Assembly (NCBI GenBank): GCA_963978895.1
Contig: OZ022238.1
Span: 5,112,588 to 5,176,587, forward strand
Reading direction: 5' to 3'
Length of the DNA stretch: 64,000 nt
DNA from: Erpobdella octoculata
Taxonomy: Eukaryota > Annelida > Clitellata > Hirudinida > Erpobdellidae
Within the stretch, counting starts at the first letter, position 1, and every line of letters begins with the position of its first letter. Below the pieces are notes generated by a model. That model was not told the DNA's origin. It made no database searches and saw only the letters and a list, made by a program, of their open reading frames with translations. Position numbers and translations under genes: made by a program. This document shows positions 48,331-61,020 of the stretch, in pieces.

Positions 48331-49040
48331 AAATCCGTCATTTTGGAGTTCAGTAATTTATGCTATTTAAAATATAATAATGAAATCAAAATTTAAAATG
48401 GATTACCGTAATCTGGCAAAGTGATAGGAGGTGAAAAAGTTTCCAATTGAACCTTCGACATCAATGAGGACGATTCACAAGAGTGTGTCATTTTACTTTG
48501 TTTCTTAAGTTATTAAAAACTGCTAAAACTTGACAAGATTTCAAGTGTTTATGAATACTTTTTTCCAGCTTTCCAAAAGAAAATGTGAACAGTTTATAAA
48601 ATGCATCGATAATTTTGAGACTTAAATAGTCTCTCAAATGCACTAAGCTTTTCAACCGCAGTGAATCAGCAGTAGTACAACAGCTTTCGGGTTTAGTCAC
48701 TCTTACCTAAATAGAATTTTCTAATTAATTAGTATTATAGCTTAACATCGCAAGTAAACTTATTGCTATATCTCGTGGGCGTGAATTTGTCCGACCTTAA
48801 TTATTCAAGAATTTGATTACTACTTTTGTCTAATTTTAGTCCAACTTTGATAATTCAAGACTTTGATTACTACTGTTATCTATTTTTTTCTCCCTTACTT
48901 ATTTTGATGAACAGTTCTATCGCACTTAAATCTGAGCGTGTTTATCTTATCAAAAATTTAATTTTGAATCATGAAATAAACTTTATGTTGGTTTTCACAT
49001 ATTGAATCTTTGTTTTAAATTTCCAATGCCCTCGACTTTT
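48331..49040. other. Intergenic, no recognised feature
   Basis: AT-rich; a 70-codon minus frame at 48488-48700 has no family features. Confidence 0.3.
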
Positions 49041-49043
49041 TGA

Positions 49044-49135
49044 AAGTTAAACATGTTTAACGTGGCCTTAGTCTTTAAACCACCGACTGTTAGGTCTACT
49101 GCAAATGCCTTACCGCTATATCACAAGTGCTCACC
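49044..49135 (-). mobile_element. Small tRNA-derived SINE remnant
   Basis: On the minus strand TATAGCGGTAAGGCATTTGC (A-box-like) and GGTCGGTGG-type sequence near a damaged B-box, then GGCCACGTTAAACATG, which matches the 3' end of the SINE at 50789-51012 (CGCCACGTTAAACATTG). The central body is missing. Confidence 0.45.
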
Positions 49136-49504
49136 ACTTACTTTAAAAGTTTTGAAATGTTTTGAACTGCTGTTTTGTCTCATTTGTGTATTCAACAAAA
49201 CTTTTTAAATAAAATGGTAATTTTTCAATTGATTACAAATTTGAAAAAGCAGAATGTGTAAGAAAAGTCGTTTTGTCTTCCAAACATTTATTTCTTGATA
49301 TTGTAGCTGAATTTGTAGAGTTGTGGTCTTTAATAAGGCTATTTAAAATAATTCTTGTTATTCAATCAAACTAAATTTTCTACGTGGTTTCGTTGTTGAA
49401 GGCTATAACTTTTTTTGAAAAGCAGTTAATTTAAGTAACATATAAAAGAGTTACACAACAAGTTGTACTTATCACTTCTTTTTTACTGTGATTTAGCCTT
49501 TTTC

Positions 49505-49690
49505 ACGACAAGTCTTGCTCAAAGGCGAGAAAGGGTCTTTGCAAAGGCAGCCATTTATAGGCGCCTACCCCTTTACCAATGCTTTACCAATGCGAGTGAA
49601 CTCCTTGCTTAAGGGAGTTACGCTGGTGACGCCTGTGAAGCTCGAACTGCCAAAGCATGCTGCCAAATGCGTCTATACTAAAGTAGCCAT
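49505..49690 (-). mobile_element. tRNA-derived SINE, partial, minus strand
   Basis: The body reads, on the minus strand, AACTCCCTTAAGCAAGGAGT, TTCACTCGCATTGG and ATAAATGGCTGCCTTTGCAA, matching the SINE at 50789 base for base over most of its length. The B-box GCAGTTCGAGC is present and the A-box half is lost. A short internal duplication (GCATTGGTAAA twice) is specific to this copy. Confidence 0.75.
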
Positions 49691-49699
49691 TGTAAAAAG

Positions 49700-50780
49700 A
49701 TTTATTATGGTTTTTTAATAAGATTTAAACAAATTCAATTACCTAAATTGTTTCTAGTTAATTGGTTGAAAACATACAATTAAAATAATTTAAGTTTATC
49801 AATAATGATAAATGAGATATACGAAAAAAATTAAAATGCATTAAAACTATTTCTATCAAAATCCAAAAAAGAAAATTACAATGAGTGATCAAAATATTAT
49901 TAACACAAGCAAATCAACAAAATAGAATTATGAGCGACATTTTATGCAACTACAAAAAAATAGATTAACACTATTTTAATAAAATTTTTAAAAAATTTGA
50001 GGGAGTGTAATGAAATTAAGATACTTAAAGTTAATAACCAAAAACAAAATCAGCTGTAACAAATTTTTTTACTCGTAGGTTATCGGTAGTAGTTTACAAA
50101 CAGAACCTGTAAAATACCGTTCTCATAATTTATAGCTGACACCTCGAAATTTGTAATTAATTCACAATTTTGGCATTAGCTTCAGTGCGCTAATTAGAAA
50201 ACATGAATATTGCATTTGTTGAAGAAACTCCAAAAAAAATATTTCTGATTTTATTTCTCTAAATGTTCTCTCACTGCATCTCGTTTTCTAATTGTAAGAT
50301 TGTAGCAAACGTGGATGAATAAAATAAAAAATAGAAAATCAAATCTAAAACAGGACATGTCTCCATACTTCTAAACACTTTTTATTTCAGTCTTAAAACT
50401 GAATTTTCGCTTGCTGTTTGCAATTTTACTTTTTATGTTAAAAATTGTTTTCAGTGGTGCAATATTTCTTTAATAACTGCTTACAAGTTTCAATTCGGAA
50501 ACCACTGTTTACTGATTTTTATATAAATTTTTAGTTATTTTACTTCAAATCATTTACTGGTGATACAACTAAAAATATATTAAAGATTTTCAGTTAAAAA
50601 TGACGAATTAATGTAAATATAATTATAAATCATTTTGCAAGTGCAGCGCCTTTTTATTTGTTAGTACTTACATTTTACAATTGGGTAATAACAATACATT
50701 ACACGCCTGCACGCACCACTCGCTCCAGTGATATTTTACTTACAAAATTCATTCATTTGTTTCATAGCTGGTATATATTG
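49700..50780. other. Intergenic, no recognised feature
   Basis: AT-rich; nothing supported. Confidence 0.3.
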
Positions 50781-50788
50781 AGCTTTAA

Positions 50789-51012
50789 AGAGGCGCTGGT
50801 GGCAAAGCGGTAGAGCGTTCGCCTGTCGATCGTTAGGTCGGCAGTTCAAGCCTCACCGGCGTCACCAGCGTAACTCCCTTAAGCAAGGAGTTCACTCGCA
50901 TTGCTAAAGGTGTAGGCACCTATAAATGGCTGCCTCTGCAAAGAACCCTTTCTTCGTGGCCTAGAAGTCTAACGATTAACGCCACGTTAAACATTGTCAA
51001 ACAAAAATAAAT
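50789..51012 (+). mobile_element. tRNA-derived SINE, nearly full length
   Basis: The head GGCGCTGGTGGCAAAGCGGT has an A-box, and GGCAGTTCAAGCC has a B-box. A body with AACTCCCTTAAGCAAGGAGT and ATAAATGGCTGCC follows, then CGCCACGTTAAACATTG and a tail of AAAT/AAAC units ending near 51012. It is the best preserved of at least four related copies in the window (6172, 49044, 49505, 50789). The tRNA-like head has stems too imperfect for a working tRNA. Confidence 0.8.
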
Positions 51013-53984
51013 AAATAAACAAACTCGTGTGGCCAACATCTTCTGCATTTTGTGTTTTTATAGATGTTAGCCTCTCACAAACTGAAAAAAATCCTTTCAA
51101 TCAATAATTCACTTAATATTCATATAACGCTATTTAATGCCGTGCATTAGGAATCGGTCGTGAACTGATCCAAAAGGAATGTTTTCAGTCCACGACAAAA
51201 GTTGTAAGTGATGCAGTGAGAGAAGAAAAAGAGTTCCAGAGAAATGGGCCAGTCTAGGAGAAAAAGCCTTTAGCAAAGGATAGCTTAATAGTAAATATAC
51301 AAGAATAATTAAGAAAAGATCTAAAGCAATACTTCCGAGGATTATTAATTAAATCAGTTAAATAGAAGAGAGGAGAATTTCTAATTTTATGCTAAAATAG
51401 ACATAATTTGAAAATCACCCTATATTTACGAAGATAACAACGGAGGAGAACAAGAGAATGAGAGATATGAGAAAGTTAGGAGGTGCGAGAAACTAAGCAT
51501 GCCGCAGAGTTAAAGGCTTTAGAAACATAGTCTTGTGAAGCTGGTGCAGCTAATAAATCTAATGCCACAGAGGGACGAGCAAATTACATACTATTTGACT
51601 CCATTTTGATGTCTAAAACTCATAAATACTAACAAAACTGTCGAAATTGATTTGTTTCACCCGTTCAATATATTGGTAAAACTGTTGTTGAATGGAGGTG
51701 GACGATTGAAAACAAATTTGACAACAATCGCCAACAAAAAAAAATTCTTAAATTTAATTTTGTAGCGCTAAATATTTAAAAAAAGGAAAAGTAAATAATT
51801 GCGTTTAAAATTTTTTTTACTTTCCTTTTATTTGCACAAAATTTGTTTTACTTTACTTTTGCTTACTTCCTAAAACTTTATTACCTAATATTTTTACTTT
51901 TACTTAAGTGAATTAAATCAGTTTACTTTACTTTTGTTTACTATGTTTTGACATCACTAAACATCTCCACAATTTACATACAACAATAAAATTACAAATC
52001 TATTACTAAACAACAGCCCGGCAGTTTTAAATTTAAACATTTTTCTGTCTTCCGAATAATTCAATTTCTTCTCGACAAAAGATTTGGTCGAAACATCTTT
52101 GACGTCATACTTTTAATCAGCTAGGCACGACTGTACTTTGACACCTCGAATGAGCCAATGAGTAAAATATGACTTCATTCTAAAATTAGCAAATAACATC
52201 TTCGTGCATATGGTATTCAATTCAGTATTCAGTCTAGTGAATTAAACGTAATTGAGCTACAAAGCGATTTTGGCAGCCTTTTTGACGATTCCATACGTTG
52301 AAAAGTTTTTACTAATGAAAACCTAATTTTATTATCTTTTAGTTTTTAATTTAGTCAGAATTACAATGTTTTTTTTTTCAGATCTGCTGCTTGGTGCACC
52401 TCGAGCAACTGCTCAGTAAAGTAACATCCCTTTATTCAAGATATAAAAATCTGTAAGAGAGCGATGACACGATTGACTCAAAGACTTTTAAACAAAAGAA
52501 AAAACCACAGTTTGTACTGTTAGTATATTAAAATGGTTCAGTTGAAACTTCTACCCTTTATTTTTTTGACGTTGTTCGTTGTTCACTCACATACAAGATC
52601 ACAAAAAATTTAATTTACTTTCAACCCATATCATTCTCCTTCTGACATAAAAACCTGCTCTCAAGTAAAATAAAAAAGACGTCTAGTTTTCAACAGAGCT
52701 TTTAAACTAACAATGAGACGCCTCAAGATTACCTACGTTTTTCTTTCAAAAACCTCTTAAATTATTTGAACTAAGTTATTTTTTATTAACCATTTTTGAC
52801 ATAAAAAGACAAATGTAACAAAATTCGACCTCAAATATTTCATCGTCGATGGATTTCACAACGAATTGCTGTGAGCAAAAACAAGACCACGTCGCTAGAA
52901 AATGCTAGATCATCCACATAAAAATTTCAACAATGTAAATTATTTCTAAAAGAATTTGATTTCAACGCAGGCATGTTCATTGATAACACGAAACTGGTTT
53001 CTTAGAAACTTTTGCCGTTTTTTCAGTGCATCTAAAGTCATATTGGCAACCCGATGTCGTTGAGTACTAAAATTAAATACTAAATCAAACTATAAAACTG
53101 ACATCCGCTTACATCCTAGCACACCACTCTTTTGTCCGTCGATCGTGTTTCTCTGTTCACCAGCTATGTTCAAAATAACTTCATTCACTCTAATTATCGT
53201 ATCGTAATCACACAAAAATAATCACGCAAACTTTAAAAAATATTAGTTTGATTGAAAATTGATTTAAAAACATCAACTTTAATGATTTGTTGTTAGTTGG
53301 AGCTCCCGTGACACTCGACAAGACACCGTTTGCAATCAGACAAATAACTCCCAAGATCTGGAAATAAAATAGCCAAGGAGTGCGCATGTAAAAAGTTTCA
53401 GTGAAGTCGAGAGTTTTTCAGAAACGAAGACCAAACTTGCCTTGCTGTTTCCTTCTAGATGAAATGAAAAGAAAATTAAAAACTCAGTTCAATTCAACTA
53501 TATAATCATCATCAGCAATATCATCCATTTTGTCCTAATACTATTATCATCTTGATTATAATCAGTCGGTTTATTATACAACATAGACCTGTGCGCCAGA
53601 GAATGCTGAGAGGGGAGTTTGGTGGCTGGACATTTGATATCATCTGCTGAACCTGTGGATGTCGCTGAATGTTTCGGTTGGTTTGTTTGACGGAAGGAGA
53701 ATAGATGGTGTTTCTGGTTGGCGTTGGTTCAACTTCTGCATTATAACTACGTTTATATACCAAATGCTTCTTAGAATTGCGTGTACACATGCACAGGTTT
53801 TTGAACAAAATGAAAGAATAAACGAAAGAATAAATGGATAGACAAATGAATGAACAGATAAATTGATTATAAAATGAACGAAAGATAAAATATATATCAT
53901 CGGAAGAGCAAAGAAACGAACTATATAACGACTTTTAAAATAACAAACTGCTGTGAAAATTAATTTACGAATAATTAAAATGAA
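51013..53984. other. Intergenic or 3' flank of the immunoglobulin gene, no recognised gene
   Basis: About 3 kb with no supported coding frame. The minus frame at 53521-53808 follows the last immunoglobulin exon in direction, but no acceptor or family feature supports it as an exon. The segment 51130-51560 is purine-rich and less AT-rich and may be an old repeat. Confidence 0.3.
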
Positions 53985-54040
53985 ATTGTAAATAAAAATT
54001 TGGCAATGTTCAACGTGGCGTTCAGTTAAGAGTTAGATTT
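53985..54040 (-). repeat. SINE 3'-end remnant
   Basis: Minus-strand CGCCACGTTGAACATTGCCA followed by AAATTTTTATT matches the 3' end of the SINE at 50789. It lies just past the stop codon of the immunoglobulin gene, so it may be part of the 3' UTR. Confidence 0.45.
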
Positions 54041-54068
54041 TTACACCAATTAATAAACAAAAATCAGC

Positions 54069-54228
54069 TCAACTGAACAGATGTACAGTATCATTGTCAC
54101 TGCCAAGATAATTGGATGCCAAGCACTTGTAATCCCCGTAGTCCTGTTCGCTCAGGTCTTTGATAAGAAGACTCAAAGTGACAGTGTACTCGTCTTCTTC
54201 GTAAGCTTCGATCCTGTACTTCGGAAAC
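54069..54228 (-). CDS. Ig-domain protein (lachesin/DIP-like), last exon: second half of Ig3
   Basis: An acceptor TTTGCAG ends at 54229 and the exon runs to TGA at 54069-54071. It encodes the second half of the third immunoglobulin domain: KYRIEAYEEDEY, TLSLLIKDLSEQD, then YGDYKCLASNYLG with the second Ig cysteine. The first base completes the codon begun by the exon at 54670-54805. The protein stops four residues after the last strand (HLFS), with no GPI signal or transmembrane segment. Most DIP/lachesin relatives continue to a GPI site, so either this form is secreted or an alternative 3' exon exists. In the family these proteins mediate neuronal cell recognition and adhesion. Confidence 0.88.
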
Positions 54229-54669
54229 CTGCAAATTTGTTTGTTTGAAATTAACATTTTTTGAGCTTCCAAATATGGAAAGTTATCATTTTATCATGTC
54301 AATAATTTCACTGACAAGAAATGGTTTATTAGCATATTTAATCTATTTTTGACGCCAACTTCGTGTAGATACTATTCAGCTAAGAACTAAAAGTTTTTTT
54401 CGTTCAGAAGTAAGTTAAGATTTGTGTTTATAAAAAGCAGATCAGAAAAGTAACCTCCTCAATAAAAAGTTTTAGGTAAAAAGCTATTTCAATTTTATAA
54501 TATCTATGACAAACTGTCAATATTGTAATTCCGAGATCCGGAAAAACTGGGATATGTAATTTCTAACCTCAGCAGCGCTTGTGCATATGGGATGACGCAG
54601 GTATGTTTAACGCCTAAAGCATTGTAAATTATATTATATTTGCCCTGTCGCCTTTGAAGAAACTAATAC

Positions 54670-54805
54670 CTAGTAATTTTTTCAGAGTTTTTTGTCCAGT
54701 AATTGATGGCCTGTGGAGAAGCGGTCACGACGCAGTTTAGGATGGTTTCTCTGCTGCCAAGAACCTGGCCAAGTCTTCTTGTCGGGAGTGTTATCTTTGG
54801 TGTAA
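54670..54805 (-). CDS. Ig-domain protein, exon for first half of Ig3
   Basis: Acceptor ATTTTAG at 54806-54812, donor GTATTAG after 54670. It encodes TPKITLPTRRLGQVLGSRET, ILNCVVTASPQAINYW (first Ig cysteine and core Trp) and KNSEKITR, the first half of the third domain. The VLGSRETILNC stretch matches the start of Ig3 in lachesin and DIP proteins. Phases fit: it takes one base from the upstream exon (giving F before TPK) and gives two to the last exon. Confidence 0.9.
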
Positions 54806-55336
54806 CTAAAATTTTATAAATTAAAAAATAAATAGGTATGCTGTTTCAAAGAATGTAACATTAAACAAATTTAATGTCGTAATTACGAAAATTAGAGAAA
54901 GACATCCAATGCCGTGAGCCTCGACACGTAAATAAGAAAAAATAAATTTGTTTAAAGAAAGATGTTACAGAAACGCAAACAAAAACTATTAGCCAAAGTG
55001 TTTCAAATTGCAATTGCATGACTGTAAAATAACAATTGCTGTTACTCTTAATCTGTAAGATTTAAGCAGCTTTGTGCTTTATTTATGAAATTTTTTTTAA
55101 TATTGATAGTATTGAAAATTTTAAAAATACAAAATCTAATGTCGATGGAAAATGGTCGAAAAATTGATTGCAAGATTTTTATTACACATACAAACAGACA
55201 TCAAGTGAAACTGATAGGAGCGTGGTAAGAAGTATAAAAAGAAGCAAAATAAAAACTACTAGCTGAATCAATAGTCAAACTATTCAAAAGCACTCAAAAG
55301 AAAGGCTTCATTAGAGATCAAATTTAAAATTATTTC
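54806..55336. other. Intron sequence of the Ig gene
   Basis: Non-coding; nothing recognised. Confidence 0.4.
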
Positions 55337-55536
55337 ATGATCAGTTTTGATAAAAGTATCTCCAACAAAGCTCCAATTGTTGCTTACATAAGACTTGAAA
55401 AAACCTTACAAAAGATGGGCACGGAACGCTATGAGCCCCGTTGTGTAGACGAGAGACAAGTTTCGCACTTGTATGACTGTGCTATGACAAACGCTCAAGC
55501 CACTTACGAGCTCTTCAAGATCTCAGCTACGGCAAA
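55337..55536 (+). other. Exon-like open frame in the tandem repeat, unknown
   Basis: A 67-codon plus-strand frame in the Ig gene's intron, opposite in direction, ends AAA|GTAAGT at 55536, a strong donor sequence. Its second half (VDERQVSHLYDCAMTNAQAT..) is repeated almost unchanged at 58041-58109 and 58133-58222, the last again ending before GTAAGT. I do not recognise the protein. It may be a captured exon spread by repeat amplification or a chance frame within a satellite. Confidence 0.25.
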
Positions 55537-58500
55537 GTAAGTAGAGGTATGAGTTGAATGACTTTAAGTCAGGCATTTCTGCCGCATGTCCGGGGACTTT
55601 CCCAGAAGTTATCTAGAGTGACACGCACCCGTATGTAACTTCTTTACAAGTTAACACCGTGCCCATAACGTTGTCGCTTGAGATTGTTTATATATGTTAG
55701 CAAAACAACGTAACGTCCGAGTGGTGTTTTTTAATTATGACAAGTTTATGAGTATTTTTAAATTTGTGGTATATTGGAGCCATACAAATATTTTAAATTA
55801 TATAATATTAGACAATTTTATCAGATTCATTCAAAAAAAATTTTAATTTTATATTTTTCCCTAGGCGGCGCTAGCAAAACGTCTATTTTTTTATAATTAC
55901 AACTATAGCGTTACAAATATCATTTCTATAACTACTTATAGGTACGTATAATAACCGAATTTAATTTTGATGTTTATCATTGTTTTTGTTTTGATTTATG
56001 ACAAGAGACGCTACAGTTTCTTAGGTGAAGTTGATGGAGTTTGATGCCATGGAACAATGAAAAATTTTGGCGCTAAAGGACAAAGTACTAAATAGCACAC
56101 ATTTTTTATAATTGCTAGGTGGCAGTTAAAAAACTCAAAAATCAAAAACAAAAATTATTTTAAAAAAATTAAAACACGCTTTTATGAAATGCTTTAAAAA
56201 TGTCCAAATAGTTGTCTAAGCGTGGGGCGTTTACGTTTGCATCCATACAACTTCAACGGTTGCGTCCCACGCAATTTTGTTTGAAATTTATTTTGTAGTT
56301 ATTAGAACATTTCATTAAAACGTGCTTTTAATTTTTAGATTATTAATTAATTATTAATATAAAAGAATTTTAAAGTTAGAATTAGTTAGTATGTATACAA
56401 GTTTATAAGAGAAAAATACAAAACTGCTAACCGAGCCTATTTTAAACAATGTATATGCTTTTAAAATCAAGACTTCAAGGCTTTTGATAAAATCGGACAA
56501 AAGCTTGGCACGGAACGCTATGAGTCCCGTTGTGTAGACGAGTGGTGTTTTTTAATTATGATAAGTTTATAAGTATTTTTGAGTTTGTGGTATATGGGTA
56601 TATAAAAACCATGTAAAATGACGTATTATTAGAAAACTTTATATGATTTTCAAAAAAAATTAAATTCAGATTTCTTCACTATGCGGCGCTAGCAAACATT
56701 TTCTTTTATTTGATAACCACATATACAGCGTTACAAATATCATTTCTATAACTACTTATTGATACGTATAATAACAGAATTTAATTTTTATGTTTATCAT
56801 TGGTTTTTGTTCTGATTTAGGACAAGGAAAGCTACAGTTTTCGTTTTGTAATGAAGTTGATAGAGTTTGACGCCAGGGATCAATGAAAAAGTTTGGCACC
56901 AAAGGACAAGGTACTGTATAGCACACATTTTTTATAATTGCTAGGTGGCAGTTAAAAACTTAAAAATCGAATAAGTTTAAAAAAATGAAAACACGCTTTT
57001 ATGAAATGCTTTGAAAATTACAAAATAGTTTTGTAAGTGTGGAGCGCTTACGTTTGCATCCATACGATTTCAACGATTGCGCCCCATGCATTTTTGTTTG
57101 AAATTTATTTTGTATATGCTTATAAAATCAAGACTTCAAGGCTTTTGATAAAATCGGACAAAAGCTTGGCACGGAACGCTACGAGTCCCGTTGTGTAGAC
57201 GAGTGGTGTTTTTTAATTATGATAAGTTTATAAGTATTTTTGAGTTTGTGGTATATGGGTATATAAAAACCATGTAAACTGACGTATTATTAGAAAACTT
57301 TATATGATTTATTTGCAAAAAAAATTAAATTCAGATTTATTCACTATGCGGCGCTAGCAAACATTTTCTTTTATTTGATAACCACAATTACAGCGTTACA
57401 AATATCATTTCTATAACTACTTATTGATACGTATAATAACAGAATTTAATTTTTATGTTTATCATTGGTTTTTGTTCTGATTTAGGACAAGGAAAGCTAC
57501 AGTTTTCGTTTTGTAATGAAGTTGATAGAGTTTGACGCCAGGGATCAATGAAAAAGTTTGGCACCAAAGGACAAGGTACTGTATAGCACACATTTTTTAT
57601 AATTGCTAGGTGGCAGTTAAAAACTTAAAAATCGAATAAGTTTAAAAAAATGAAAACACGCTTTTATGAAATGCTTTGAAAATTACAAACTAGTTTTGTA
57701 AGTGTGGAGCGCTTACGTTTGCATCCATACGATTTCAACGATTGCGCCCCATGCATATTTGTTTGAAATGTATTTTGTACTTATTGAAGCATTTTATTAA
57801 AACGTGTTTTGAGTTTTTAGATTATTATATAATTAATATTATAAATTAATGTTTTTAAGTTAGAATTATTTAGTATGTACAAGAGTTTGAAAATAATAAA
57901 AAATAATATAAAATCTCAGTCTATATTTAAACAATGTAATTGCTCTTAAAATCAAAACTTCAAGACGTCAAATTTAAAATTATTCCATGATAAGGGTTTT
58001 GATATGATCGGACAAAAGATAGGCACGGAACGCTATGTAGACGAGAGACAAGTTTCGCACTTGTATGACTGTGCTATGACAAACGCTCAAGCCACTTACG
58101 AGCTCTTCAACGCTATGAGCCCCGTTGTGTAGACGAGAGACAAGTTTCGCACTTGTATGACTGTGCTATGACAAACGCTCAAGCCACTTACGAGCTCTTC
58201 ATGATCTCAGCTACAGCAAAGTAAGTAGAGGTATGAGTTGAATGACTTTAAGTCAGGCATTTCTGCCGCATGTCCGGGGACTTTCCCAGAAGTTATCTAG
58301 AGTGACACGCACCCGTATGTAACTTCTTTACAAGTTAACACCGAGCCCATAACGTAGTTTTTTTTTTTTTTTTTTTTTTTTATAATAGTTTTTAGTCCTT
58401 TACACCAGGTGTTTTAAGACTCTAATGGCTGTATGTAGGAAGCACTTAAGTACTTCCTGTCGTGGATCAGAATTTGATCCTTTTTACTTTTCCCTCCTCC

Positions 58501-58930
58501 TTTCTCCAGGCTTGGGACTGGCTCGCAATTAGCGAGGCAGAGTTCCCATAACGTAGTCGCTTGAGATTGCTTATATATGTTAGCAAAACAACGTAACGTC
58601 CGAGTGGTGTTTTTTTTTAATAATGACAAGTTCATAAGTATTTTTTGAATTTGTAATATATGGGTATATAAAAACAATTTAAAATTACTTATTATTAGAA
58701 AATTTTATCAGATTCATTATCACACAAGTAATTTTTATTTAAAATTAGTCACCAGGTGGCGCTGGCAGAAAGTCTATTTTTTATAGTCACAACCACAGCG
58801 TTAAAATAACATATCCACAAGGACTTATTGATACGTGTAATTTGTAATGTTTGTTATTGTTTTTGCTCTGATTTATGTGAGGAGCAGCTATAGTTTTGTG
58901 GGTGCGTCTATCAGAGGCCCAGAGAGGGAA
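55415..58930 (+). repeat. Tandem array of 0.66-1.1-kb repeats
   Basis: Four units start at GGCACGGAACGCTA: near 55420, 56507, 57168 and 58022. Units 2 and 3 are 661 bp apart and about 97% alike. All share CGAGTGGTGTTTTTTAAT, the GCGGCGCTAGCAAA segment, TACAAATATCATTTCTATAA and GCTTACGTTTGCATCCATAC. Units 1 and 4 carry an extra 290-bp segment (GGCATTTCTGCCGCATGTCC..) that units 2 and 3 lack. In unit 4 the start is itself duplicated (58022 and 58110). Confidence 0.85.
58358..58544 (-). mobile_element. SINE (family A) with 12-bp target duplication and poly(A)
   Basis: CCCATAACGTAG flanks it at 58346-58357 and 58545-58556. On the minus strand it begins AACTCTGCCTCGCTAATTGC and ends with ACTATTATA and about 24 A residues. 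Unit 1 of the surrounding repeat has the uninterrupted site CCCATAACGTTG at about 55661, which confirms the borders. No tRNA-type promoter was recognised. Confidence 0.92.
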
Positions 58931-60780
58931 CGTCGTCCAGGAACAGGCTACTAAATTTTGCCCATTCTACAAAAAAGCTGATGACTGGGAAGGGGTAAAC
59001 GCTAGTCAATTTTCCTTTTAAAAAAATCAATGTCATTATCAATTTTGAATCCACGTTTTCTATCTAGCACTTTCTTTAAAGTGGCGCCCAGGATTATCTG
59101 CTTCTTTGATTGCTGTGTTAAATGAATCTGTAAGTGAACAAATACCAGTTGAAAAGAGATTCATTAAACTACATCAAGAGAAATTAAACTTATTGGTGTG
59201 TTTGAAGACTTTAGTAAAAACATCTGAAATGAAAAGTTGCAAATGAAATCCAGATTGTATTTAATTGATTGTGTAAGTAATGATAATTAATATTTACAGA
59301 GTTTCGTAGTTTTTATGTGCTTTTATTAACTTCAGGTGTTTGTAGTCGGTTTAGGCAAAACCTTTTATTGAATTTCAACCAAAATCCGGGCTATCTAGAA
59401 CTCTCAAACTTCTAGCATGAATTTAAACTGATGACAGTAGAGCAATTATTTTATTTTTTCGAATATGTAATTTTTTGAAAATAGAAATCAACTTTTTCAG
59501 ATTATGAGGTTATAAATTTATATTCAAATGTTTTTGTTAAAATTGTATGAACCCACTTAAACATATTTAGTAATTATACTAAACTCTCATTAACCAATAA
59601 TTGGCAATAATGGATACAAATTAAGAACAGTTTATTACATAGAATAATTACTTCAGTTTTACAACCAACAAATATTATAATGTAAATTTCCAACCGTCCT
59701 AGCCAGCGTGCTTTTAAGTTTTTAAAACCTTCTGCGACATTTAACATTTGATGACGATGCGATGACATTGAAGAACCATCAGACTCTGCATAAATCTACA
59801 TGCTCTCGTCCAACTTCAAATGAAGAACCTGCTTTGCTATGCCGGTCAGGCAAACCAATCGCTGGTCACGGTCCATTGGTCGGGTGGCTCGTACGCACTG
59901 TCTCACAGGCACGCAGACACACACGACATTCACTTGCACATAATATAAATGTGGGATACCAGACAACTAACTAGACCCTGTGTCTTCTAGACCCCCCTCA
60001 CCGATACGCATCGTATCATGTCATTTATTTAACTTTACCATCAAAAGGTAGATAGCTAGATCTTTCGAAAGTTAAAATAATTCGAATTAATTAGTTATTT
60101 ATTTACTTTTTCATTTAAATTTTTGGACGCAGGACAGAAAAAAATTGGTTTAAGTTTGTAAAAAAGAATTACATTTAGAATTATAATGGTTGAAAGAAAA
60201 AGTGATTCTAAGAAACTGTATTGACATTTCATCATTTATTATGAAGTTCAAAACAGTCTGCTTCTGTTATAAAATAAGTTGATTCAGTTTTGTAAATAAC
60301 TGAAGTTAAACCAATTACAGAATTATAAACTTATTTAAACTTATTTAAATTTACAATTATATTAAGAAAAACCATTTACTATTTTTTTATTAAATTATTT
60401 AAGTAATTAAATTTTTTATGTAACCGCTGGCTATTTTTTAAAAAACAAATAATTGTCCAGTAAATTGTTTAAATGAAACTTTGTATAAAACTTTCTTTAC
60501 TAAAATATTTCTATTTCTATTATAATAATTTTAAACATTATTCATCTAAAGTTGTTATAATCCTCGTATCGCAGAACAACAGAGCATCTAAAGATATAAA
60601 TAAACAGGTGCGCCTGTTACTTTTTCCACATATGGCTCATCAGCAGCTCATAACTTCAATCATCCGTGAAGCTCAATGAATATGAAACAACGTGCGCGGT
60701 TCGACAGGAAGTAGGACATTAATCTTGTCAGCATGTAAAATCACCGCTACTTGCTCGCTTGCATGCGTGTGAGGAGTTCG
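58931..60780. other. Intron sequence of the Ig gene, no recognised feature
   Basis: AT-rich. The stretch 59790-59980 is more GC-rich and could be an old insertion, but no family is recognised. Confidence 0.3.
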
Positions 60781-61020
60781 AATCTTAGAGGTAATCGTCG
60801 TCATCGGCAACATCATTATTTCCACAATCACAACCAACACCACCATTGCCAACATCGTCATTATTATCATCATAGTCAATATCATCGTCGTCATCTTCGT
60901 CGTCTTTGCCTTCACCAATATCATTATTTCTTTATTCGCTACAGTCAACGTCTTTATTATCGTTTAAAGAAGCGGCTTTAATTTTAAGAAAAGCATCAGC
61001 ACCTGCATCATCATCAACAG
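60781..61020. repeat. Degenerate GAT/ATC triplet repeat
   Basis: Dominated by CATCAT, TCATCG and CATCGTCGTC words on the plus strand. The long acidic or His-rich frames here follow from this composition rather than from a gene. Confidence 0.7.

Noticed and set aside
50789..50870. Possible functional tRNA gene
   Set aside because: A/B boxes are present, but the acceptor and T stems do not pair properly and the sequence continues into a SINE body and tail.
53521..53808. 95-codon minus frame as an additional C-terminal exon of the Ig gene
   Set aside because: No acceptor in phase was found, and the Ig3 exon already ends in a stop codon without a usable donor before it.
60673..60981. Acidic or His-rich frames on both strands
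   Set aside because: They are explained by a degenerate GAT/ATC triplet repeat.
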